Of a DNA stretch of 64,000 nt, positions 1-7,648 are shown one piece after another. The position numbers and the translations under genes are program-made. Origin of the DNA: Arthrobacter dokdonellae (GTDB lineage: Bacteria; Actinomycetota; Actinomycetes; Actinomycetales; Micrococcaceae); assembly GCF_003268655.1 (NCBI RefSeq), contig NZ_CP029643.1, positions 107,633 through 171,632 of the forward strand, written 5' to 3'. The first letter of the stretch is position 1, and each line of letters opens with the position of its first letter. A model generated the notes under the pieces. That model was not told the DNA's origin, searched no databases, and was given only the letters and a program-made list of their open reading frames with translations.

Positions 1-17
1 AACAGTCAGTACCGATT

Positions 18-56
18 CTTCTTGCATGCATGTCAGCCTATGTTGCATGCAAGAAG
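18..56. promoter_or_regulatory. Perfect 13-bp inverted repeat, likely operator
   Basis: CTTCTTGCATGCA at 18-30 is exactly repeated in inverse at 44-56 with a 13-bp spacer, and each arm contains the palindromic core TGCATGCA or TTGCATGCAA. No T-run follows, so it looks more like a dimeric regulator site than a terminator. It lies about 110 bp upstream of the flavin reductase gene, placed to control the first operon. The regulator is not visible in the window; that this is an operator is inference. Confidence 0.5.
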
Positions 57-167
57 GGCGTCAAGTGAGAAAGTGCCTTTCTTCTAACTTCTCTACAATC
101 CCGCTGTTTAAGGGTTTTTTCTCATTTTGGTTGACGTGGTGATGTGACCTGCCTTACGGTCATTGGT

Positions 168-1106
168 ATGCAACAGACTCTTCAACCGCTGATCACGTCA
201 ACCTGGCTCGCCGCTTGGGACCAGGGAGAACTCGACGCTTTAGACGGCCTCATGGCAGCTGACTACACGCGCACCAGCAAGGCGACGGGGGCAACCGTCG
301 ACATTACTGGTCTCAAAGCAGAGATCGCCGCAGTGCGGGAAGCCTTCCCGGACCTGCGCACGACGATCGATGACATCGTCGAGGGTGCGGAAACGGTGGC
401 CGTCTTCTGGACGTCCACGGGCACCCACACCCGCGACTACCTCGGCGTCCCCGCAACAGGACTTAGCGTTCAGACCAGGGGCTCCAACATCCTGATTCTC
501 AAAGAGGGAAGGATCACCAGGGAAACCGTGACGTGGGACGGGAGCGAACTGCTGGCCGCCCTCGGGATTCGCCCCCTGCGCGGCATCGCCGCGCCGGAGG
601 GTGGGGCCGGCGTTGACTTTCCCGAGCTCGACGTAAACATGATGAAGGCGTTCAACCGCCAGTTCATCACCGGCGTCACTGTGGTCACCACCATGGACGG
701 CGAAACCCCCAAGGGACTGGCAGCGAACTCGTACTGCTCAGTCTCCATCGAGCCGCCCCTCGTGCTCGTCTGTGTGCAGAAGAGCTCGAGCACCTACCCG
801 GCGCTGTTCTCCTCTAGCCACCTCGGCATCAACATTCTGGGTACGGAACAGAAGGAGACGGTCAGCGTCTTCGCTTCCAAGGCCCAGGACAAGTTCGCGG
901 AGCTCGACTGGCATGAGGGCCCGAAAGGCAGCCCACTTCTGGACGGCTCGGCCGCATCCCTTGAAGCCGAGATCCAGGAGCGATTCCAGGCAAGGACGCA
1001 CACAGTTTTTATCTGCCGGGTCCGGCACGCCGAGATCGCCGACACGCCACCCATGGTCTACAAGGCCGGCCGGTTTTATGACAGCGCAGAACTCGCTGAA
1101 CTCTAA
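168..1106 (+). CDS. SnoaL-like domain fused to flavin reductase
   Basis: Two-domain protein of 312 aa. Residues about 5-135 look like a SnoaL/ester-cyclase-type alpha+beta cone (WLAAWDQGELDALDGLMA start, then a hydrophobic cup). Residues about 160-310 are a flavin reductase/FMN-binding split-barrel domain (FNRQFITGVTVVTT, GLAANSYCSVSIEPPLVLVC, SHLGINILG). The reductase domain should supply reduced FMN to a two-component monooxygenase, as RutF or PyrE do in pyrimidine and pyridine breakdown. I chose ATG at 168, where the first domain begins; a GTG at 144 would add 8 residues and neither has a strong ribosome site. A permease, NUDIX, riboflavin kinase and aldehyde dehydrogenase follow on the same strand. 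The partner monooxygenase is not in the window and may lie upstream. The role of the SnoaL domain is unknown. Confidence 0.8.
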   Translation: MQQTLQPLITSTWLAAWDQGELDALDGLMAADYTRTSKATGATVDITGLKAEIAAVREAFPDLRTTIDDIVEGAETVAVFWTSTGTHTRDYLGVPATGLSVQTRGSNILILKEGRITRETVTWDGSELLAALGIRPLRGIAAPEGGAGVDFPELDVNMMKAFNRQFITGVTVVTTMDGETPKGLAANSYCSVSIEPPLVLVCVQKSSSTYPALFSSSHLGINILGTEQKETVSVFASKAQDKFAELDWHEGPKGSPLLDGSAASLEAEIQERFQARTHTVFICRVRHAEIADTPPMVYKAGRFYDSAELAEL

Positions 1107-1207
1107 GTTCCGGCGCGGCTGGCAAACCCTCGGACAGGAACCAGCCGCGCCGGCCCAAACTGCTCGTAAGCAGCGCACCAGGGTGCGCATCCAACTTTAG
1201 GACAACA

Positions 1208-2641
1208 ATGAACGCAGACACCATGCGCACCGCCGGCGAAGACAGTGTCGCCGAAGACCGCGGGTACCGCAACAGTCTCACCAAGATCGAGCCCTACGGC
1301 ATCGAGCACATCCCGGATGTGGAACGCCATGGCAGGCCCCGCTCCCAGTTCTTCCTCTGGTTCGCCGCAGGCATGAATTTCCCCATCGTCGTCCTTGGCT
1401 TCAGTGCCGCCTATTTCGGTCTGCCCTTCTGGGCCGCGGCCCTGGCCATCGTCCTCGCGGGCCTGACTTCCTCGGCGGGAATGGGATACCTCTCGGCCAT
1501 GGGCGTCCGGCTGGGCGTCCCGCAGCAGATGCAGGGCCGGGGACCCCTCGGATTCATCGGCAACCTGTTCCCGGTGGCATATGTGAATGTCTTCGCCGGC
1601 GTCGGCTGGGCTGCGGTGACCGTGATCCTCGGGGGCAAGGCAATCTCGCTGCTGACTGATATCCCGTTCTGGCTCTCCGCTTTGGTGCTCATGGGAATCC
1701 AACTCGGCGTGGCTGTCATCGGGTACAACCTGATCCACTTCCTCCAGCGCATCCTCTCCTTCGTCCTGGTGATCGGCTTCGTCTTCATCACCGTCGTGGC
1801 AGCCGCCAATGGACACATCGTCAACCATTTCAACCCCTCAGCCAAGGGCTTTGACGGCATCGGCGGATGGATCACCTTCTTCGGCTGGTTCTTCTCCTTC
1901 ATCGTCGCCTGGATGCCCTTCGCCTCCGACTACTCCCGCTACCTGCCGAACACCCCCGGCAACAGGCGTGGCGCCAGCCGGGCAACGATGCTGGGAAACT
2001 TCATCACCTTGGTGTGGATGGGGATCCTTGGCACCCTCCTTGGATCAACCGCGACAGCCAGCGACAGCATTGGCGCGCTCAAGGAGCTGATGGGCCCCTG
2101 GGCCGCCGTCGGTCTCGGAGTGGTGGCCCTGTCCTCCTTCACGCAGAACTTCCTGAACGTCTACGGTGGCGCCATCTCCATCCAGACTATGGGTGTACCC
2201 GTCAAACGACACACCGCCGTCGTCGTCATCTGCGTGGCCTCCTACCTCGTGGCCTTGTTTGGCCAGGAAGGATTCAACGCAGGTTTCACCGCCTTCCTGA
2301 ACCTGACCGCCTACTGCATCGCCCCCTATGTCGCCGTCCTCGTATGTGACTACCTCTTTGGAGGACGCAGGACCGAACGAGGCCTGCGTGAACTCTTCGA
2401 CAAGAGCAGAAAATTCGAATGGGGCTTCGTTGCCTGGGCCGCAGGCGTCGTCCTCTCATCCCCGTTCTGGATGTCCTCGATCTACACCGGCCCGATCGCC
2501 GCCGCTTTCCCGCAAATCGGCGACCTCTCCTACTACGTCGCAGCCGCCATCGCGACCGTCGTCTACCTGGCCACCCACCGCCGCCCGCGCCTCTCGGGAC
2601 ACAAAATGCTCGATCGAAGCGCCACCGGGCAAACCCTCTAA
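1208..2641 (+). CDS. NCS1 family nucleobase/N-heterocycle cation symporter
   Basis: A 477-aa membrane protein of the purine-cytosine permease (NCS1) family with about 12 hydrophobic segments. The N-terminus has the family's GIEHIPDVER-type stretch before the first helix (FFLWFAAGMNFPIVVLGFSA), and FVAWMPFASDYSRYLP matches the conserved WxxDYxRY region of the fifth to sixth helices. Length is typical of CodB, PucI and allantoin permeases. It follows the flavin reductase by 101 bp and a TTTAGGACAACA ribosome site. In this context it probably imports the nitrogen heterocycle degraded by the operon; family membership is well supported, the substrate is inferred. Confidence 0.88.
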   Translation: MNADTMRTAGEDSVAEDRGYRNSLTKIEPYGIEHIPDVERHGRPRSQFFLWFAAGMNFPIVVLGFSAAYFGLPFWAAALAIVLAGLTSSAGMGYLSAMGVRLGVPQQMQGRGPLGFIGNLFPVAYVNVFAGVGWAAVTVILGGKAISLLTDIPFWLSALVLMGIQLGVAVIGYNLIHFLQRILSFVLVIGFVFITVVAAANGHIVNHFNPSAKGFDGIGGWITFFGWFFSFIVAWMPFASDYSRYLPNTPGNRRGASRATMLGNFITLVWMGILGTLLGSTATASDSIGALKELMGPWAAVGLGVVALSSFTQNFLNVYGGAISIQTMGVPVKRHTAVVVICVASYLVALFGQEGFNAGFTAFLNLTAYCIAPYVAVLVCDYLFGGRRTERGLRELFDKSRKFEWGFVAWAAGVVLSSPFWMSSIYTGPIAAAFPQIGDLSYYVAAAIATVVYLATHRRPRLSGHKMLDRSATGQTL

Positions 2642-2765
2642 GACCGGGTGGCTCCCCGACGAGCAGAGGGGAGCCACCGGTCCCATCCACAACAGCAATG
2701 GGCCACCACGGCCATGCAGCACCGCCGCATCCACCCAACACCAACCGAACCGGACGAGGATGACC

Positions 2766-3248
2766 ATGAGCATCGCACCGCTGTCACGGGCAGGCGGAGA
2801 GCGCGCACCCGCGGAAGGCCCGCCCCGCACCGTCGTGGCCGTCATCGTTGAGTGGCGGGGACGGATCGCCCTCTTCAAGCGCAGCCAGTCCGTCGGACAC
2901 GACCGCGGACTCTGGCATTGCGTCACCGGATACCTTGAGCCTGGAACCTCTCCTGAAGAGCAGGCCTTCACGGAACTTCGGGAGGAAACAGGGCTTGCCG
3001 AGAACGACCTGGTCGGCTTCCGGCAGGGGACGCCGCTACTCCTGCCAGACAGCCACGGCAGTCCGTGGCTGGTGCACACTTTCACGGCCAGCGCCCGGAA
3101 CCGCAGGCTGAGCGTCAATGACGAACACGACACCTTCCGCTGGGTGGCGCAGTCGAAGATCAGGCGATTCAGCAACCGCGTCACGTGGCTGGATCAGGTC
3201 CTCGGGGCGGCCCCGGTACCACCAGACCGGCACGGAACAGGAGCATGA
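2766..3248 (+). CDS. NUDIX hydrolase, NudB-like
   Basis: A 160-aa NUDIX pyrophosphatase. The 23-residue NUDIX box starts at GYLEPGT and ends ELREETGL: the metal-binding glutamates of the REUXEE core are kept, while the usual box Glu and Arg are replaced by Thr. The flanks (RDR-type LWHCVTG before, DEHDTFRWV and SNRVTWLDQVL after) resemble dihydroneopterin triphosphate pyrophosphatase. ATG at 2766 is preferred to ATG 2760 because GAGGA lies 5 bp upstream of it. Its end overlaps the riboflavin kinase start by 4 bp (ATGA), so the two are probably co-translated. A role in nucleotide or flavin/pterin precursor housekeeping is inferred from that pairing. Confidence 0.8.
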   Translation: MSIAPLSRAGGERAPAEGPPRTVVAVIVEWRGRIALFKRSQSVGHDRGLWHCVTGYLEPGTSPEEQAFTELREETGLAENDLVGFRQGTPLLLPDSHGSPWLVHTFTASARNRRLSVNDEHDTFRWVAQSKIRRFSNRVTWLDQVLGAAPVPPDRHGTGA

Positions 3249-3715
3249 CAGTCATTCAGGGCATCGTCGAACACGGGGACAAACGAGGCAGGACAGTCGG
3301 ATTTCCCACCGCAAACATCCCGCTCCTTGACGACCAAACCGAGGACGGGGTATGGGCTGCGGTGGTCCGGACAGACTCTGGAAGATCCTGGCTGGCAGCA
3401 GTTTCCATTGGACGACGGCAAACGTTTTATGCCGAGGCCGGAAGGAAATTGCTCGAAGCCCACCTCCTGGACTTCAACGAGGACCTCTACGGGCGGCAGC
3501 TGACTGTCACCCTGACCGCCAAGCTGCGGGAACAACAAAGCTTCTCAAGCATGAACGCCCTGACCGGGCAACTGCGCAATGACGTCACGGCAACCCGGAA
3601 CTGGGCCCAACGGCACGCTCCCGGGCACTTTTCGCCAGAATCGCACGAGAGCGGTACCGTGCCGGTGCCCCGGACCGTGGCAGCCGCCACAATGACCAAC
3701 CCACAAGGACTTTAG
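3245..3715 (+). CDS. Stand-alone riboflavin kinase domain protein
   Basis: A 156-aa protein matching the C-terminal flavokinase half of bacterial RibF, without the FAD synthetase half. The diagnostic ATP/flavin-binding motif GRTVGFPTANIPL and the EAHLLDFNEDLYGR segment are both present. It would phosphorylate riboflavin to FMN, feeding the flavin reductase upstream. The start overlaps the NUDIX stop (ATGA). The last 40 residues run past the usual domain end and look disordered. Monofunctional riboflavin kinases occur in flavin-dependent catabolic clusters, which supports a supply role. Housekeeping RibF normally has both activities, so this is an accessory copy. Confidence 0.82.
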   Translation: MTVIQGIVEHGDKRGRTVGFPTANIPLLDDQTEDGVWAAVVRTDSGRSWLAAVSIGRRQTFYAEAGRKLLEAHLLDFNEDLYGRQLTVTLTAKLREQQSFSSMNALTGQLRNDVTATRNWAQRHAPGHFSPESHESGTVPVPRTVAAATMTNPQGL

Positions 3716-3727
3716 AAGGAGCGCCAA

Positions 3728-5254
3728 GTGCCTGAAGGAAATACAACGACCACTGGGACCGTCATCACCGGGCATGAAGCAAAGCTCCTCGCCTCCGTGC
3801 CCACAGGCCTCCTCATTAACGGACAGTGGCGTGAAGCGTCCGAAGGCGGTACCTTCGACGTCCACGACCCCGCCACCGGCGAGGTCCTGGCCACCCTGGC
3901 CTCTGCCACCAGCGCAGACGCCGTCGCCGCCCTCGACGCGGCGGACGCCGTCCAGGCCTCGTGGGCGCGGACGGCGCCGCGGGAACGGGCCGAAATCCTG
4001 CGCCGCGCCTTCGACCTGGTCACGGCACGGGCCGAGGACTTCGCCCTGCTCATGACCCTGGAAATGGGCAAGCCGCTGGCAGAAGCCCGCGGGGAAGTCA
4101 CCTACGGGGCGGAGTTCCTGCGCTGGTTCTCCGAAGAGACGGTCCGCGACCATGGCCGCTACCTCACCACCCCGGAGGGCAAGAACAAGATCCTGGTCCA
4201 GCACAAACCGGTGGGCCCGTGCCTGCTCATCACCCCCTGGAACTTCCCGCTGGCGATGGCCACCCGCAAGGTCGCACCCGCGATCGCCGCAGGCTGCACC
4301 ATGGTCCTCAAACCCGCCAAACTCACGCCCCTGACCTCCCAGCTGTTTGCCCAGACCATGCTCGAAGCCGGCCTGCCCGCGGGCGTTCTGAACGTGGTGT
4401 CCTCCTCCAACGCTGCCGGCATTTCCGGCCCGTTGCTTGCGGACCCGCGCCTGCGAAAAGTCTCCTTCACCGGCTCCACCCCGGTAGGCAAGCGCCTCAT
4501 GGCCGACGCCGCACAAAACGTGCTCCGCACCTCCATGGAACTGGGCGGCAACGCACCGTTCATCGTGTTCCAGGACGCAGACCTGGACAAGGCCGTGGAA
4601 GGCGCCATGGCCGCCAAAATGCGGAACATGGGCGAGGCCTGCACCGCCGCCAACAGGTTCCTGGTCCAGGAGTCCGTGGCTGTTGAGTTTACCCAAAAGT
4701 TTGTCGCCGCCATGGGCGCCCTGACCACCGGCCGCGGCACCGAACCGGACACCCAGGTCGGCCCGCTCATCGACGCCGGAGCACGCGACGACGTTCACGC
4801 CCTGGTGACCGCCGCCGTTACCGCCGGAGCAACAGCCGTCACAGGCGGTGTGCCCTTTGACCGTCCCGGATACTTCTACCCGCCCACCGTCCTGGCTAAT
4901 GTCGCGAACGATGCCGAAATCCTCCGCCAGGAAATCTTCGGCCCCGTCGCCCCTGTCACCACCTTCACCACCGAAGAAGACGCCATCCGGCTCGCCAACG
5001 CCAGTGAATACGGGCTGGCCTCCTACATCTACGGCCGCGACCTCAACCGGCTCCTGCGCGTGGCCGAACAGATCGACTTCGGCATGGTCGGCTTCAACGC
5101 CGGCGTCATCTCCAACGCCGCCGCTCCCTTCGGCGGCGTCAAACAATCCGGACTCGGCCGCGAAGGAGGCATGGAAGGCATCGCGGAGTACACCACCACC
5201 CAATACATCGGCATCGCAGACCCATACGCCAGCCGCGACGGCCAGACATCATGA
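3728..5254 (+). CDS. gabD: Succinate-semialdehyde dehydrogenase-type aldehyde dehydrogenase
   Basis: NAD(P)-dependent aldehyde dehydrogenase of 508 aa, full length for the GabD group. Signatures seen: LLITPWNFPLAMATRK (cofactor-site Asn), FTGSTPVGKRLM, the general-base motif MELGGNAPFIVF, the active-site cysteine in MGEACTAANRF, and the GabD-like end GLGREGGMEGIAEYTTTQYIGI. A GTG start follows AGAAGGAG by 6 bp and lies 12 bp after the riboflavin kinase. It would oxidise succinic semialdehyde to succinate; in pyridine-degrading Arthrobacter the last step is exactly this, which fits the operon. A 30-codon reading frame overlaps the stop (5251-5343) and may be a truncated following gene. Confidence 0.88.
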   Translation: MPEGNTTTTGTVITGHEAKLLASVPTGLLINGQWREASEGGTFDVHDPATGEVLATLASATSADAVAALDAADAVQASWARTAPRERAEILRRAFDLVTARAEDFALLMTLEMGKPLAEARGEVTYGAEFLRWFSEETVRDHGRYLTTPEGKNKILVQHKPVGPCLLITPWNFPLAMATRKVAPAIAAGCTMVLKPAKLTPLTSQLFAQTMLEAGLPAGVLNVVSSSNAAGISGPLLADPRLRKVSFTGSTPVGKRLMADAAQNVLRTSMELGGNAPFIVFQDADLDKAVEGAMAAKMRNMGEACTAANRFLVQESVAVEFTQKFVAAMGALTTGRGTEPDTQVGPLIDAGARDDVHALVTAAVTAGATAVTGGVPFDRPGYFYPPTVLANVANDAEILRQEIFGPVAPVTTFTTEEDAIRLANASEYGLASYIYGRDLNRLLRVAEQIDFGMVGFNAGVISNAAAPFGGVKQSGLGREGGMEGIAEYTTTQYIGIADPYASRDGQTS

Positions 5255-5465
5255 CGGGCAGCAGGACCTCGACAGGCAAGCGCCACCTCGCCGCGATCGG
5301 CACACACCGGATCCCGTCACTTCGGGGACACCACGGCTCCTGAGTTTGAACTACCCAGACGATCACTACCGCCTGGGGCTACGCCACCAAAAAACGGACG
5401 CCAGTGCTCAATGATCCGTAGATCGTTATGGCAATTGAGTTTTTTGCCAAAAATATGTGTCATTG
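5255..5465. other. Gene-poor junction after the first operon
   Basis: No supported gene. A 30-codon frame starts by an ATGA overlap with the dehydrogenase stop and ends at 5343, perhaps the stump of a gene lost when the neighbouring repeats arrived. Base composition becomes more AT-rich towards 5440, where the IS-end-like repeats begin. Confidence 0.4.
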
Positions 5466-5710
5466 CTCATCCATCATGACGCACACGGCACGTGGTTCCA
5501 GGGGCCGCGTCATGTTGGATGAGAAATCATGGCAAGGTCGTCTCATTCAACATGACGCAAACCGCCGCAGTGCGTCTTTAAGTTCGGGTCAGAGGCCGAG
5601 GGGCTGGGCTTTCTTGCGAGGGGTCCCTCGGTCGGTGCGGTGTTCACCAGGCTTGTGCCGGGGCGGGCCGTGGGTTCTCTTTCGGCAAATCTGCGTCATG
5701 GTGTATGAGA
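5466..5710. repeat. Four alternating copies of a TGCGTCATG-type motif
   Basis: Four copies of about 19 bp with consensus TGCGTCATGnTGnATGAGA: 5466-5483 (inverse), 5507-5524 (direct), 5541-5559 (inverse), 5692-5710 (direct). Alternating orientation and variable spacing are like the repeated transposase-binding sites at ends of IS21-type elements, but no matching transposase is here. That they are remnants of IS ends is inference. Confidence 0.55.
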
Positions 5711-5725
5711 TACGCTGACGGCATG

Positions 5726-5794
5726 TGTCACGATACCTGAGCAAAAACCCCGGGGTACGTCACGATCGGTGAGCACGCGTCAAGATAAATGAGC
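5726..5794 (+). repeat. Three direct copies of a GTCACGATnnnTGAGC motif
   Basis: TGTCACGATACCTGAGC at 5726-5742, CGTCACGATCGGTGAGC at 5758-5774 and CGTCAAGATAAATGAGC at 5778-5794. They share the overall plan of the neighbouring motif families (a GTCA/GGCCA box, about 7 variable bases, then TGAG), and abut the 248-bp array. Probably a single end of a lost IS21-like element; no reading frame goes with it. Confidence 0.5.
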
Positions 5795-6155
5795 CGTGAC
5801 AGTGTCCGGTCTCAATTTACTTGGCCATGCTGACCTGCGGCTTGGCCAGATAAATTGAGACGCGTCGCGCCGCAGTCGTCTCAATTTTGTTGGCCATTCC
5901 GTATGCGTTCCGGCTGGTGGCGCAAGCTGATCGCCCTTGCGAGGACCGGGAAGTCGTCTGTTACCCGTGGCCAACTTGAGTGAGACAGGAAGCCTCGAAC
6001 CGTAGGTGGCCAGATTAACTGAGATTCTGGCCAACAAAACTGAGATGGGATGTCCGGTCTCAATTTACTTGGCCATGCTGACCTGCGGCTTGGCCAGATA
6101 AATTGAGACGGTCAAGTCCCATTACGTGGTGTAATTTTTTGTTTCCTTTTGGTGG

Positions 6156-6368
6156 TTAGAAGGATGGGTTTTCGGGGTCGTTGGTGGCGGGGTTGATTCC
6201 GGTGTCCTGGTCGGTGGTCCATCCGGCGTTGGGGTCGAGGAAGTCCTCGGGGAAGGGCGCGGGGCGGCCGGTTTCGTCCCACCAGCCGGTTTCTTCGCCG
6301 GCGGCGAGTAGGGCGAGGTCTTCGGCGCGGGGGCGGCCAAAGGGGTGCCAGTTCGGTGTCGTGTTCAT
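6156..6368 (-). CDS. Small acidic accessory protein of the IS256 element
   Basis: A 70-aa frame 14 bp after the transposase stop, wholly inside the element. It is rich in acidic residues, Pro and Trp (ETGWWDETGRPAPFPEDFLD) and has no recognisable fold or catalytic motif. Position and codon use suggest it is translated with the transposase as a passenger or accessory gene. I do not recognise a function. Confidence 0.45.
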   Translation of the reverse strand: MNTTPNWHPFGRPRAEDLALLAAGEETGWWDETGRPAPFPEDFLDPNAGWTTDQDTGINPATNDPENPSF

Positions 6369-6382
6369 CGTCTCGGTGTCCC

Positions 6383-7648
6383 TTAGGCGGTCAGGAGCAG
6401 GCCGGGGTGGGCCGGCTCGGTGTCGTGAAGAATGTGGATGAGTTTACGCATGGAGGTCTCGGAAAGGTAGCGGCGTTCGCCGTACTGCCATTCCTCGTGT
6501 TGTTCCTGCAGGACCGCGCCGATCAGGCGGGTGGCCGAGTCCCGGTCGGGGAAGATTTGCACGACGTCGGCGCGGCGCTTGATCTCCCGGTTGAGTCGCT
6601 CGATGGGATTATTTGACCAGACCTTTTGCCAGTGTTCCCGGGGCAGGGCCGCGAACGCGGTCAGGTCCGGTTCGGCGTTCTCGAGCATCTGGGCGACCTC
6701 GGGGAAGGACGCGCGCAAGGACGCGGTGACCTGGCCGTACTGGGCGGTGACGGCTTCCTGGCTGGTCTGGGCGAAGATCGTGGAGATCAGCGCGTTGACC
6801 GGCTTGGAGTGCGCGGAGCCGAGCTTCTGGGTCACGTTGCGGGCGAAGTGGACGCGGCAGCGCTGCCATCCGGCGCCGGGCAGGATTGCTTTGACGGCGG
6901 CCTTGATCCCGGCGTGCGCGTCGGAAGTCACCACGGCCACGCCCAGCGGGTCGGCGTCCGTGGCGGTCTTGAGACCGCGTTCACGCAGGGATCGAAGGAA
7001 CTCGGTCCAGAAGTCGGTCGTCTCCGCATCTCCGAGGGCCATCCCGAGGATCTCCCGCCGCCCCTCTCCACTGACGCCGGTGGCGACCACGAGGGCTTGG
7101 GAGACGACCCGGCCGCGCACGCGCACGTCCAGGTACGTCGCATCCAGGAACAGGTACGGGAACCAGGTGTGGTCCAGGCGCCGGCCCAGGAACTCATGCA
7201 CGGCCTCGTCAATCTCCGAGCAGATCCGCGAGACCGTGGACCGGGAGATGCCGGTGTCGTTGCCCAGTGCACGCACCAGCTGGTCGACCTTGCGGGTGGA
7301 GACCCCGTCGATCCAGGCCTGGCAGACCACGGCGTACAAGGCCTTGTCGACCCGGCGGCGCGGGGAGAGCAGGGAGGGGAAGAACGAGCCCTCCCGCAGC
7401 TTGGGGATCGCCACCTCGAGCTCCCCGGCCGGGGTGGCGAGCCGCTTGGCCCGCGTGCCGTTGCGCCGGGTGGCCCGCTCCGGGGTGCGCTCGTAACGTC
7501 CGGCACCGATCTTCGCGGTCGCCTCCGCATCGACCAGGTCCTGCATGCCCGCCTGCAGCATCCGCCGGAACACGTCCTCATGGGCGAGGTCCGGCTCCGC
7601 GAGCAGTTCCGAGATCAGGGAAGTCAGGGCAGAATGATTATGGGTCAT
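6383..7648 (-). CDS. IS256 family (mutator-type) transposase
   Basis: A 421-aa DDE transposase. The first catalytic Asp lies in LFLDATYLDVRVRGR, the second in VVTSDAHAGIKAAV, and the Glu in NNPIERLNREIKRRADVVQIFPD, all in the order and spacing of the IS256/mutator group. The family C/H segment WQRCRVHFARNV is also present. ATG at 7648 (MTHNHSALTSLISELL) is the natural start; a longer frame upstream comes from the terminal repeat and host DNA. The length is normal and nothing is broken, so the element may be active. Confidence 0.93.
   Translation of the reverse strand: MTHNHSALTSLISELLAEPDLAHEDVFRRMLQAGMQDLVDAEATAKIGAGRYERTPERATRRNGTRAKRLATPAGELEVAIPKLREGSFFPSLLSPRRRVDKALYAVVCQAWIDGVSTRKVDQLVRALGNDTGISRSTVSRICSEIDEAVHEFLGRRLDHTWFPYLFLDATYLDVRVRGRVVSQALVVATGVSGEGRREILGMALGDAETTDFWTEFLRSLRERGLKTATDADPLGVAVVTSDAHAGIKAAVKAILPGAGWQRCRVHFARNVTQKLGSAHSKPVNALISTIFAQTSQEAVTAQYGQVTASLRASFPEVAQMLENAEPDLTAFAALPREHWQKVWSNNPIERLNREIKRRADVVQIFPDRDSATRLIGAVLQEQHEEWQYGERRYLSETSMRKLIHILHDTEPAHPGLLLTA

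Noticed and set aside
2328..2765. N-terminal extension of the NUDIX protein into the permease gene
   Set aside because: Overlaps the permease out of frame; GAGGA and ATG at 2766 give a normal NUDIX length.
3545..5203. 552-aa frame antisense to the aldehyde dehydrogenase
   Set aside because: Shadow frame of a GC-rich gene; Gly/Asp/Val-rich with no family, while the plus strand encodes a clear enzyme.
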